A stretch of DNA of 64,000 nucleotides from Saussurea involucrata (lineage: Eukaryota > Streptophyta > Magnoliopsida > Asterales > Asteraceae), in assembly GCA_033807775.1 (NCBI GenBank), contig CM066317.1:14829370-14893369 (forward strand), in the 5' to 3' direction. Numbering within the stretch: the first letter of the stretch is position 1; each line of letters begins with the position of its first letter. Shown here in pieces: positions 46,801 to 58,153 of this stretch. The notes under the pieces were generated by a model. That model did no database searches. It saw only the letters and a program-made list of their open reading frames with translations, and was not told the DNA's origin. A program made the position numbers and the translations under genes.

Positions 46801-48989
46801 CCCTTCCCGAACAGTTACCGGTTGGAGAGTGTGTATTAACTACCGAAAGCTGAACGATGCGACTAAGAAAGATCACTTCCCTCTTCCATTCATTGATCAG
46901 ATGTTGGAGCGATTATCCGGGCATGAGTATTATTGTTTCTTAGACGGGTATTCGGGGTATAATCAGATACCAATAGCCCCCGAAGATCAAGATAAGACAA
47001 CATTCACATGTCCTTATAGTACCTTTGCTTACCGGAGGATGCCTTTCGGCTTATGTAATGCTCCAGCAACCTTTCAGAGGTGTATGATGGCGATCTTCTC
47101 AGATATGGTGGAGAGGATGATTGAGATCTTTATGGATGATTTTTTTGGTGTTCGGACCTTCTTTTGACACATGTTTGGAACACCTAGAAGCCGTATTACA
47201 GAGATGCAAAGAGACAAGTCTTGTCTTGAATTGGGAGAAGTGTCACTTCATGGTGACCGAAGGGATCGTACTTGGTCATAAGGTGTCAAAGGTTGGGATT
47301 GAAGTGGATAAGGCAAAAGTAGCGGTGATTGAGAATCTTCCTTACCCGAACTCCGTCAAGGGAGTCCGAAGCTTCTTGGGGCATGTCGGGTTTTACCGGC
47401 GGTTTATTAAGGATTTTTCTAAGATTACTAAACCTCTGTGTTCTTTATTGCTTAAAGATGCAAAATTTGATTTCACTAATGATTGTATATCTGCTTTTGA
47501 CAGGTTAAAGAAGGAGTTGATATCCGCACCGATTCTCACGGCTCCCGATTGGAGTTCGCCATTTTTTTTTATGTGCGATGCGAGTGACACCGCTGTTGGA
47601 GCGGTATTGGGTCAAAAGAAAGACAAGCTGATGCATGTAATCTACTACACGAGTAAGACCTTGGATGATGCTCAGCTCAACTACGCGACTACCGAGAAGG
47701 AACTGTTAGCGGTTGTCTATGCTTGCGAGAAGTTCCGGTCATATCTAGTGGGGGCCAAGGTAATCGTCTACACCGACCACTCAGCTTTAAAGCATCTAAT
47801 GGCCAAGAAGGATGCTAAACCAAGACTCATCCGTTGGGTACTTTTGCTCCAAGAGTTCGACTTGGAAATTCTAGATAAGAAGGGGTCGGAGAACACTGTG
47901 GCGGATCACCTCTCGAGACTCGAGGGAGGTGAAGAGCAAAGGAAGGATAAGACCATCATCAATGATTCGTTTCCGGATGAGCAGCTTTTCAAGGTTAGTC
48001 ATTCTAAGCCCTGGTTCGCGGACATGGTAAATTACTTGGTGGGAGGAGTAGTGCCATATCAGATGAACTCCCACCAAAAGAAAAAATTCCTTTCTGAAGC
48101 CAAAAGATATTATTGGGACGAGCCGTACTTGTATAAGTCATGTGCAGATGGTATGATCCGGAGATGTGTCCCGGAGGAAGAGAAGGCCGACATTCTAAAC
48201 CACTGTCATACCTTAGAATGCGGAGGCCATTTCAGCACCGACCGAACAGTTGCAAAGGTTCTACAATCGGGTTTCTTCTGGCCATCTATGTTCAAAGAGA
48301 CTCGAGAGTTCATCTCTAAGTGTGATCGGTGCCAAAGAACGAGAAATATAACTAAAAGGGATGAGATGCCACTACAAATCTTCATGGAAGTCGAGCTTTT
48401 CGACGTGTGGGGCATAGATTTCATGGGACCGTTCCCGAACTCGTTCCGGAATGAATACATCTTAGTAGTTGTGGACTACGTATCTAAGTGGGTGGAAGCG
48501 ATTGCGACTCCTACAAACGATTCTAAAGTAGTGATTATTTCCTACGGAAGAATATCTTTGCGAGGTTTGGAGTTCCGAGAGCACTGATCAGCGATGGTGG
48601 TAGTCATTTCTGCAATCGATATTTGGAAGCGCTGTTAAAGAAATATTCAGTGAAACACAAAGTCACTACACCTTATCACCCACAAGCCAACGGCCTCGCG
48701 GAAGTGTCCAATCGAGAACTAAAGCAGATTCTGGAAAAGACAGTAAACTCATCCCGGAAGGATTGGTCGTTGAAGTTAGATGACGCATTGTGGGCGTATC
48801 GGACGGCGTTCAAAACCCCTCTTGGTACCACTCCCTATCGTCTAGTGTTTGGCAAGTCATGCCATTTACCAGTGGAACTCGAGTGTAGAGCGTTTTGGGC
48901 TATCAAGAAGCTGAATATGGAGTTAGATGCAGCCGAGAAAAGAAGATTACTGCAACTGTGTTAATTAGAGGAAATCCGGTTGGATGCAT
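43850..48989 (+). pseudogene. gag-pol: Element C gag-pol (Athila): gag, protease, RT, RNase H, integrase
   Basis: Starts at ATG 43850 (MPRKTRGEKIEP). The Retrotrans_gag region spans about 44200-44540, followed by NTYNEGWKKHPNFSW. Protease has DLGASINLMPLS near 45815. RT has WRVCINYRKLNDATKKDHFP and a catalytic FMDD near 47135. RNase H includes VYTDHSALKHLM. Integrase has the HHCC zinc region (HCHTLECGGH, CDRC) and core (GIDFMGPFP, TPYHPQANG). Lesions: TAA at 45224-45226 and 45878-45880, frameshifts in a T run near 47145 and near 48536, and TAA at 48962-48964. The last stop is followed by 25 more integrase-like bases before the deletion junction. It is the only copy here with RT and integrase of the F/G gag family. 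Confidence 0.93.
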
Positions 48990-49391
48990 TCGAGAGATAA
49001 AACCTACGGGTCTTAAAATAAAACCTGTTACTGCTTGAGAAAGAATAACAGTGACTTTTACAAACTAGGGTTCATAGAAATAATCGGCAATAATCATTGT
49101 TCGGGTATTCGTTCATCGGTAGTATTTCCATAGGAATCCAACCCTCAACCTTACCTTTATCAAGAGTCTTTCCAAAAACCTTTCGTTAATCGATTGTCGT
49201 TCTTATTTAGTTTTTAAAACAAGTTTCATACCAACAACTCAAAATTACGATCGTTCAGTTAATAGCAATTGTAGTCATTGTGATACTTAGTTCCTAGTTC
49301 CTTGTGTTCGATACTCGTACTTTCAGTACTATTACTTGATTCGACCCGTACACTTGCGGTTAGATTTAGGAGGGTGTAAACCCGCCTATCA
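48990..49391 (+). repeat. Truncated 3' LTR of C
   Basis: Matches the last 407 bases of the 5' LTR. It begins at TCGAGAGATAAAACC, a word that overlaps the integrase sequence at the break, and ends CGCCTATCA next to the GTATG duplication. About two thirds of the LTR is missing. Confidence 0.9.
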
Positions 49392-49396
49392 GTATG

Positions 49397-51747
49397 TCAT
49401 CAATGAATACAATGACAGACTTATCTAAGAATGGTCGACATACTCTGTTCATCAGATCCATGAACACAGCTGGAGCATTTGTCAACCCAAATGGCATTAC
49501 AAGAAATTCATAATGTCCATACCTTGTTCTAAAAGCTGTCTTAGGAATATCTTCATCTCTTACCCGAACTTGATGATACCCTGACCTTAAATCAATCTTT
49601 GAAAAATATCCTGCACCTTGGAGTTGATCGAACAGGTCATCAATCCTAGGAAGCGGATACTTGTTTTTAATGGTTACCTTATTCAATTCTCGGTAATCAA
49701 TGCACATCCTCATGGTGCCATCCTTCTTCTTAACAAACAAGATTGGAGCTCCCCAAGGTGAAGAACTCGGTCTAATAAAACCATTATCCAACAACTCCTG
49801 AAGTTGAGTCATCATCTCTTTCATTTCGGCTGGCGCTAAACGATACGGTGCACGCGCTATTGGTGTCGATCCAGGGATAAGATCAATACGAAACTTTACC
49901 TGCCTTTCAGTTGGTAGACCTGGAAGATCATCGGGGAATACGTCCGGGAATTCACGTACCACCTTAATATCTTCCACTTGTTTCTTTTCTGACTTTACAT
50001 CTAAAACATACGCCATATAGGATGAACATCCTTTCATTAAACATTTACGCGCTTTTGCAACAGAAATTAACAGAACTTCCCCTTTCCGCTTTTCCCCAAA
50101 GATGAGTACATCATCCTTATCAGCCATTGGAATCCGGATTAATTTCTTTGCACAAAGTATTTCTGCTTGGTTGACTGTCAGACAGTCCATACCCACAATC
50201 ACATCGAATCCCCCAATTTCCATCAACAACAAGTCGATCGGAAATTGCGTTTCACCTACCGAAATTAAACAACCCTCAAGTCTTTCGTGAACCAAGACTT
50301 GACCCCCGTTAGCTACCTCAACTACTAAGGCATCTTCCAAAATAGTGACAGGCATAGCTAATTTGAGAAAGAACGACTTGGACACAAACGACAAATTTGC
50401 ACCACAGTCAAATAAAATGCGCGCAGGAAGGGAATTAACAAGGAATGTACCCGAGACGATGTCTTTTGATTCCTTAGCCTCATCAGCTGTCATTTGAAAT
50501 GCCCGACCAGTTGCCTTTGGAACATTTGGTTTCTTGCTTTGATCTCCACTCTTTTTTAGCTTTGGGCAATCCCGACGGAAGTGACCTGGTTGTTTACACT
50601 CGTGACATGTAAATCCTTGTACAGGACAATTGCTCATAATATGCCTACTTTTACCACACTTAAAACATTCCAACGCTGTCAGCCGGCACGGCCCATAGTG
50701 TTTATTCCTACACTTCGGACACCAATTCGATTCACGACGAGATTCATAATGAGCACTTTTACCAGTTGCCTTTGATTTCTGAGAAGACTCTGATCGGCCC
50801 TCCCATTTTTGTTTTTCTCCAACTTGGGTCTTTTCTTCCTTATCTTTGGCATATACTTCTTCCATTACTTTAGCTTCTTCAATTGTCTCTCTCAGCGTTG
50901 AAGCCTTAGCATTTCGTACACGAGACATCATATCCGCTGGCAAGCCTTTCAAATATGATTTTATCTTTTCCTTCTCAGTCGGAGCTACATGCCCCACCAA
51001 GTTCAGCTTTTCCATAAAAACTTCAGTATACTTCCTAACCGACATATTACCTTTCTTAAGAGTCCGGAACTCTACTTCGATCCTATCCATCTCGTTTTCA
51101 TTACAATATTCTTCCAGAATCTTCTTTTTAACTGACTCCTAAGTCATGGCAGTTAAGACTGGAGCAGAGATTGTAGCCGTCACTACATTCCACCAAGTCA
51201 GCACATTACCCTTTAACATTTGAGACGCAAATCTGACCTTCGACTTCTCGTCACATTCAAAAGCTCTGAAAACTTGTTCCATTTCTTGTAACCAATTCAT
51301 GCAGGCTACTGGATTATCTGCTCCGGTAAACTCTGGCGGTTTACAGCTTAGGAAAGTTTTATATGAGCAGATTCTTCCAACCCTCCTTTCTGCCTCTAAC
51401 ACAGGGTTACGAACTGGATTTATTACCCCAGTATCAGTCCCCGTTCGACGTAACTTCGTACTTCGATCGTTCAGTGTTTTCATAAACATTTCGGCTTGTT
51501 TTTCCATCGTTGTGTTCATCATTCTTGTCATGCTTTCCATCATACGAGATTCTACCGTAGATTCAGGCGTTTCCTGATTAGGGGTACTGGTACTCGTTCT
51601 ATGTACCTGACTATCCGCTCCTCCCATAAAATGTAACCTCGACGGGCTCTCATGAATTCCGCCCGTTCCAGGTTGTCCCTCCAACCCCCAATCATTTACT
51701 TCTCTGTCCTCCGAAGAATTTGAGGACCTTGGTGGCGTATTCACCAT
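49397..51747 (-). pseudogene. gag-pol: Element D gag, protease and N-terminal reverse transcriptase
   Basis: Starts at ATG 51747 (MVNTPPRSSN). Gag contains the retrotransposon capsid helix region and three zinc knuckles near 50600-50720: CPKCRNKHYGPC (incomplete), CFKCGKSRHIMSNC and CHECKQPGHFRRDC. The protease has FDCGANLSFVS. RT follows with SPWGAPILFVKKKDGTMRMC and LMPFGLTNAPAVF, ending at FIDDI, where element C is inserted directly behind the catalytic Asp pair. One nonsense TAG at 51141-51139 replaces an expected Trp in gag. Gag-pro-RT in one frame fits chromoviruses of the Tekay/Del type; the chromodomain-bearing integrase is not in the window. Confidence 0.9.
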
Positions 51748-52097
51748 CGTTCTGATATAACACAAGAAATAACCATAATAAATGGTTACACATAACTAGA
51801 CCTACGAAACGTACTTTACCGATCATTAGTCACTGTAACAATTTAGAAACAAGTATGCTTATGTAACAATATATTCATAATGATAGTAGCTAATTGAAAT
51901 TGCGAACATACTATACATGAGAATCCTCGTTACCATCGTTACAGTACTAATTTCACGTATTTCCGTCGACTCTAAGACTATCCCGTCTTAATACTTCTAC
52001 CCATTTCTCACATATCATGACTTAATTCATCTCAGCTTAAGTCTAAGTATCTCATTAGCATACTTAATTCACTTAAACTAATGCTCTGATACCATTT
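51748..52097 (-). other. Leader of element D, no gene
   Basis: Untranslated region between the inner primer-site copy and the gag start. AT-rich, no ORF or clear repeat. Confidence 0.6.
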
Positions 52098-52394
52098 TGT
52101 AACATCCCCAGCCCACCGTACACGATATTGTTCGCTTTGCGCATACCCTCTGCATAACAGCATGTCGGTACCGCTCACGATTTTGTTCCTGCCCGCACAG
52201 GCATACGCGGGACGCACCCAGACCGCACCCAGTGACAGGCAAAAGGCCTCATGCAAGGAAGGTATACATCCACCCTTATAAGGTGGACTTCGTTCCCCCC
52301 TCCTAGCCGATGTAGGATCTCACAATCCACCCAACTATGTGGGATCAGCGTCCTCGCTGACACATCGACCCGGTGACCGGCTCTGATACCATAT
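52098..52394 (-). repeat. Extra LTR-end-like segment with second primer site in the D leader
   Basis: On the minus strand this 297-bp segment begins with the primer site of D and ends GGGGATGTTACA. A second GGTATCAGAGC primer site follows at once (52094-52083). It contains CCTTATAAGGGTGG, resembling a core promoter, and the word CTACATCGGCTAGGAGGG typical of many plant LTRs. It therefore looks like the 3' portion of another LTR plus primer site, captured between the D LTR and its leader. Confidence 0.55.
52380..52391 (-). other. Outer primer binding site of D (initiator tRNA-Met)
   Basis: TGGTATCAGAGC on the minus strand, three bases inside the LTR end TGTTACA. A second copy lies at 52094-52083, also next to a TGTTACA end. 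Confidence 0.8.
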
Positions 52395-54184
52395 TGTAAC
52401 ACCCTAAAATCAGGGCTAATTTAAACCTCAACTTTATAACAAGATTTCAACATAAACCTTATAAACTTTATACATAAACAGAGAATTAACTATGAGGGTC
52501 ATAATTACAAATATAGAATTCTTCAAATAACCTATTAATCTAATCATGTCACTATAATCAGATTAACTAGGTTATCTAAGCAATCTATTAAAAATCTCCT
52601 CGTTCATTAACTTCTCTGCTAATCCAAAAGCTCTCGTCCCACATCCCTTTTTACTTCCCGGAACTAGTACCTGGTAAGAAAACATTATTTGAAACAATTA
52701 GGCTAATGCCTAGTGAGAACATTCAGTTTCAAAATAATATTTATACAATCAATGTAAACAAGGCATAACAAACCTGGTTTACCCTTTTTCTTACCACACG
52801 CGTAACCATCTTTCGATAACGGGGTTAAACCCGATTCCATGACTACGACCTGACACTAAGTTCAGTCATTTCTCATGTTCCAGAGCCACACTACGAATCT
52901 TCACTGATTCTAGCTTAATGCTCTTATCCAATAAATCTCAATATACACATACCCATTTCTTGGAAAGGAAATAGAGATTACAATATACACATGCCAATCC
53001 CTTCTTTTCCTTAGAAATCGTAAATTACGTTTATTCCACGATTTCTCACACACATCGGAATAACGAATAATTTTCATCTATTCCACGTGTTCATAACCAC
53101 TAGTGCCTATGGATCCATTACACTTACTACACACCTGCCTAGTATCAAACTAGAACAGTCTTTAAGCCTAACACACTACCATTCAACTTTAAATATGTTC
53201 AAGCTACTAGGATTGTATTTCAATTCCTAAATCGAACCCTTTTCAGAAGTCAGCAAAACTTAAAGTTACTGTGTACTCAAAAGTGACCGGACAACAAAAG
53301 TTTCAGGACACCCCATTATGTCCGGATATAAGAACTTTCCGGATACCACAACTTTCCGGGTAATACATGACTTTCCGGATAATACACAACTTACCGGATA
53401 CTTATCTAATCCGGACGACATCCGGAAACCAAGGTAATCCGGATACCATCCGGTAACTAATTTCATCCGGAAACTACAAGAAATCAAGACTTATCGGATA
53501 ACTTTTCCATGTCCGGAAAGCTTCATACAGAGGTTTCCGGATACTATCATTTATCCGGAAACTTCGACCTGCAGCTTAAAAATTCAATCCAAAACCCTGT
53601 CTGTTCCATTCAGCTTGTTTTAAACACAACCATACAGTCCCAAAACAGTTTATACAATAGTCTTAACATTTAATTTGACAGAAAACAAGGTTTTAAGCAA
53701 AAAGTGAATGAACTCACCTTTGTTTGTAAGACCCACTTCTCTGCACAATCTGATTCCAAATCAAAACAACACCTAAATGAAATCAGATTAAGATATGGAT
53801 ACCATCTTACTACTGGAATCAATCTTACAAAATCCTTTGTATACTTACCAAGATTTTCAGCTTAAATTCTTCTTTTTCTCTCTTCCTTTCTTCTTCTTTC
53901 TCTCTTCTTTCTCTCTACCTTTCTCTCTCTCTTTTTGACCGACTCCAGCAAAGATGATTGAGATATTTTCTCAATCAGTTTCCTTCTTTAATTTACAATT
54001 CATTTCTACAATTTCCAATTACCCCCTCAAGTTCCAAACTTTCCAATTTAACATCAAACTTTGGTTACTTAACTTTTAAACCCATTGATTTATATAATTG
54101 CAAAATAGTACAAAACTTAAACTTAATTACAAATCAACTTCATTCATATTAAAACATAATATAATGAAAATTCGAGATGTTACA
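52395..54184 (-). repeat. 5' LTR of element D (about 1.79 kb)
   Basis: On the minus strand it begins TGTAACATCTCG and ends GGGTGTTACA, giving a short TGTAACA/TGTTACA terminal inverted repeat. It contains a dense array of the palindrome TCCGGA (53284-53570) and a pyrimidine-rich stretch at about 53870-53935. The outer end is supported by homology between the flanking DNA and the MULE-2 leader. Confidence 0.82.
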
Positions 54185-54255
54185 CATTCCATCCTTCTTT
54201 CTTGCTTTCTTGCTTTCTTTCTTCAGTATTTTGTTTTTGAGATACTACTAAAAAA

Positions 54256-56797
54256 ATGAGTTCATCTGTTGCAAAAGCTAGGCTATATTTCTGTTACGAT
54301 GGTGAATGGGTGGAAGAAAACAATAAGTGGAATTTTGCTTATAAAACTAAGCATGGTGTAAAATTTCCAGTAAACTTTTCTTATCAGAAGTTTGTTGCAT
54401 ACGCCATGCAAAAATGTGAAATCGACCCTTCGGCTGTTTGCAAGTTAGTGTTCAAGAATGATGATGGGTCATTTCTGGAGTTATCCAACGATGGGGATAT
54501 CTCTGGTTTTATGCACTTTGCAGCCGAATCAGAAAGACCTCCATTACTTTATGTATATGCCGAATCATAGGTGTGCAACGAAGACGATGACGAAGGTGAC
54601 GACGACGGTGATGACGACGGTGATGATTGTTATCCTGATTATGTTCCAGAGACGCAACAACAACAACAACCACAAGAAGGACGATGTGCTGGAGTTGCTG
54701 ATGATGAAACCCATGTTTTCAAAATGGGTAATGCTGATATAGACATATCAGATACCGATAGTCATGAGGACGAAGAATATACCCCTAGTAATAAATCATT
54801 TAGTCAGTTAAATGACTATTTTGATATGCCCCCTATTCTTCCAGACCAGAATACCCATACACAAACCTACGAACTTGCACCTTATAATCGCAGTTCAAGG
54901 TTAGAAGTAGGTCAGATATTTGATTCGAAGGATCACTTGGCGAGTCAGGTCGGAATTAAGTTCCTGGAAGAGGGTTTCGAAAGTTACACGCCGAGATCCG
55001 ACAAAGGCAGATACGTAGTTGAATGTGCGAGAGAAAACTGTAATTGGAGGATGTACGCGAGGCCCGCGGGATAGAAAGGAGGGGCGTTAGTTATTAGAAA
55101 GTTGCACGACGTACACACTTGTTCGAGGACGCAACTGAATCCCAACCACAAACAAGCCACCAAAAGAACTTTGGGTGCGATACTAAAAGGCAAATTTCTT
55201 GATGCTAGCAGGTCATTGCGTCCAAAGGACATCATGAACGATGTACACCAGTAGTTCGGCGTCACAATTGGTTACCACCAAGCTTGGCGTGCGCGATGCA
55301 GGGCACTGCTATTGGTGAGAGGCACGTTCGAGGAGTCGTATGAATGACTCCCAGCATATTTATATAATTTGCAGGTGCAAAATCAAGGTACGGTCACCCA
55401 GATAAGGACCGATTCACATGGACGGTTTGAGATGTGCTTCGCTGCCCTTGGACCCGCGGTACGTATTTTAACACGTCATATGTTTACACATTATAAACTA
55501 TAACATTTACAAAGGGAAACCACCTACGTTTTTGCAGATCCGCACATTTCTGGAAAATCTACGTCGCGTCCTGGTAATAGACGTTGCCCATTTAAAGGGC
55601 CCTTACTTGGGTATGATGTTCCTGGCGGTTGCCATGGACGAGAATAACTCCATCGTTCCAGTAGCTTTCGGAGTAGGCAAGTCTGAAACCGGGGAGGAGT
55701 GGACTTGGTTTCTGGCCATGTTGAGACAAGCTATCGGAGACCCGCAAGGGTTGGTGTTTATGTCCGACAGGGCTCCTTCCATAAGCGCCGTATTCTCTGC
55801 CATGTACCCAAACGCCCCGCACGCCTTATGTTGTCGACATTTGGAGATGAACGCCAAAACCAAGGACAAACGTATTACCACCTACAAGGATGTCTACTGG
55901 AAGGCATGCAGAGCATATACGGCTCGGGAGTTTGACCGGTACATGAATCTTCTACGAGTTAGTGCCCGGAGCACAGCCAAAGTTATTGGACCGGAGAGGT
56001 GGCCCGCGGCCCATTTTTCTGCACAACGGTATGACATTCTGACCTCCAATAGTGCAGAGTCGGTGAATGCACTCTCCCGTTTTGTGCGTAGATGTCTGAT
56101 TGTTACTCTTATGGAGTACTTTCGGAGCTTTCAACAAGTGTGGTACCAACTTCGACGCCAAAAAGGAGCTGAGCTGCATAATGGACTGACACCAGGGGCG
56201 GAGGAGATAGTTCTCCTCAGGGCGCGTCACGCGTCGACATGGAGCGTAAGCGAAATCGGGTATGGGAGGTACCAGGTTCGGGATAACCAACTTGACGCGA
56301 TTGTCAATATGACCGACCATGTTTGTTCGTGTTTTAAATGGCAAAAATTTGGGTTACCGTGCGGTCATGCCATCGCTGTGGCAAGACGTATGGGACGTAG
56401 AGATTGCAGCGACTTGGCTGTAAATTTCTTCACGTCCGAAACTTATCGGGCAACATACGTAGACGTAATAAATCCATCTGGACCCGCTGAAGCATGGGTA
56501 TATCCACCCGACCCCCTTCCACCATGTTATCCACCGTTAAACGATAAGAACAGAGCCGGGAGACCAAAACAGAACGATTGACGTCCATCACGTGGTGAAG
56601 GCCCGATACAACGAAAATGTACCCGGTGCCAATGCGTAGGACATACTCGCGAAGAGTGTCCAACTCCCGCCCCTTCAACCGTGCCAAGGAGTAGACGCAC
56701 AAGCAGTCAACTAAGTAACACGCAGGGCCCGTCGGAGCTTGAACCACATGGAACTATAACATATGATATCGTCGATCTGAACATTGATTTCCCTTGA
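54256..56797 (+). pseudogene. MULE-1 transposase, five premature stops, one intron
   Basis: DDE transposase of the Mutator family. The N-terminus resembles a PB1-like fold (MSSSVAKARLYFCYDGEW), then an acidic Asp/Gly linker, the MuDR zinc DNA-binding region (VECARENC, HTC), the MULE core (RVLVIDVAHLKG, SDRAPS, CCRHLEMN), the SWIM zinc finger (CSCFKWQ, CGHAIAV) and a CCHC knuckle (CTRCQCVGHTREEC). Intron 55459-55537 is GT-AG and phase 0. Stops at 54568, 55072, 55252, 55345 and 56579, but no frameshift: exon 1 is 1203 bases, exactly as in MULE-2. The first catalytic motif has Ala where MULE-2 has Thr. Confidence 0.92.
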
Positions 56798-57214
56798 TTG
56801 TATGTTTAGTGCTCTTGTTTTGATATATAACATGATTTTATCTACTTTATCGGTGTGTGTAATTTATCAAACATAACTTATGTACGTTGTAATTTAGTAA
56901 AATAACGGTCCGAAGTTGTAGTTTAACAAACAAAATAAATGTTAAAGTGTTTTTTATAAAAAAAAATATGTTAGTGTTTTTTTGTTATAAAAAGATGAGT
57001 GTTTTTTATAAAAATTTAGGTCAGATCCCTAATTGATCTTTTAATTAATTTCCCTATTAAATAACTTAAAATGGCAAAAAAAAACATTTCTTTAATTAAT
57101 TTCCATATTAAATACAATAAAATGGAAAGGAAACCAAAAATGTAATTTTAAATTTAATTAAAATACCCACATAAAATGATAACCTAAAAAATAGAGGGGC
57201 CAAAAATGTAATTT
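56798..57214 (+). other. AT-rich 3' flank of MULE-1, no gene
   Basis: A/T-rich with runs of A and repeats of TTAATTAATTTCC. No ORF. Confidence 0.6.
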
Positions 57215-57738
57215 TAAATTTGCCCCAAACTGGAGGGGCCAAAATTGTAAATAGAGGGAAAATCGCGGGACCATCGCGGGTCACTATGGCGGGACAGGGG
57301 CCATATGTGTAACCGCGGGCATAGCTGGGGGGTCAAAATGGCAACCGCGGGCATAATTGAGGGGCCATAGCGGGACTTTTGTCCAAAGAAGGTGACACGT
57401 GGTGCCTCATCCCGCGATCGCGGGACCCACCGTGGGTTTTTTGGGTATTTTTGCAAAATCAGAAAAAATGGGTATTTTGGCAAGTCAAAGTCAAACAATG
57501 GGTATTTTAATTAAATTCCCATAAGTATAAGGTGTGAAATGTAACTTTCAAATCAAAAACTTAAAAATTGGAATCTTGAGTGTGGATGGCGAACAAATGT
57601 TCCCATCGCAGGCCAATTAGGACAGGTCCGCGATAGAGGGCCCAGTCACAGGATTATGGGGTATTTTGGCAAATTAAAAGAGATTTGAGGCATTTTGGTA
57701 ACTAATTTTTTAACCTGGGGTATTTTAATTAATTTCCC
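57215..57738 (-). repeat. Right terminal inverted repeat region of MULE-1
   Basis: Read from 57738 leftwards it starts GGGAAATTAATTAAAATACCCC and contains CCAAAATRCC words, then GC-rich sequence with the palindrome CCCGCGATCGCGGG at 57411-57424. MULE-2 has the same succession in the other orientation. The duplicated end-like words suggest an internally expanded repeat. Confidence 0.72.
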
Positions 57739-58153
57739 TTAATTTATTGATATATCCTACAAATATAATTCACAAAAGAGTAAATCACGTTTCCGTCCCT
57801 AAGGTTTGTTAAAAGGTGCAGATTTCTTCCTTAGGCCTTCGGTACCGCCAGCGGGCTCGGCTCGGGCTCGGGCTCCATCGGGTAGTGCTACGGGGGGGAG
57901 CGGGCTCGGGCTCGGGCTCGGGTTCGGCCCCGGGTTCCAAAACCTGTTCAACCCGAGACTTTTCTTTTTTTTTTAATTTTTTTTTTTAAATTTTGAAAAT
58001 TTAAAATTTCCAACGGCTACCAACGGCTAGAATTTTTATTTATTTATTTTTTAATTTTTTTTCAATTTAATCACACTATATATATTAACCCAAACCTCTT
58101 ATTTTATCACACCAAAATCTCTCAAATTCTCTCAAACTCTCTCAAATTTCATC

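Larger units (their letters stand above)
9453..49391 (+). mobile_element. Element C: Ty3/gypsy Athila-type retrotransposon, split by B, 3' end deleted
   Basis: Bounded by TSD GTATG (9448-9452 and 49392-49396), with LTR ends TGATAACGCC and CCGCCTATCA. The 5' LTR is split by element B at 10284/43255. The internal region (43686-48989) has a tRNA-Asp primer site and gag-protease-RT-RNase H-integrase in gypsy order. Integrase is joined directly to the middle of the 3' LTR, so the integrase tail, any following region and the first part of the 3' LTR are missing. Gag with NTYNEGWKKHPNFSWSQ and the RT insert ending SRTVTGWRVC are Athila hallmarks. Confidence 0.93.
9177..54184 (-). mobile_element. Element D: Ty3/gypsy chromovirus-type retrotransposon, split by A and C
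   Basis: Runs on the minus strand from LTR base 54184, through the primer site, gag, protease and RT to 49397. It is interrupted by C (TSD GTATG at 9448-9452 and 49392-49396) and resumes at 9447. Homology stops at about 9182, where A begins. RNase H, integrase and the 3' LTR lie beyond A, outside the window. D sits in the 5' leader of MULE-1, 72 bases before its ATG; CATTC at 54185-54189 would be one TSD copy, its partner out of view. Only two nonsense lesions are visible in about 2.6 kb of coding. Confidence 0.88.
54185..57738 (+). mobile_element. MULE-1: Mutator-like transposon, left part outside window
   Basis: Transposase at 54256-56797 followed by a terminal region that is an inverted match to the left end of MULE-2 (61948-62215). 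The left terminal repeat lies beyond D, out of the window. The right end is best placed at 57738 (ATTTTAATTAATTTCCC); a second end-like word lies at about 57511-57530. Confidence 0.85.
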
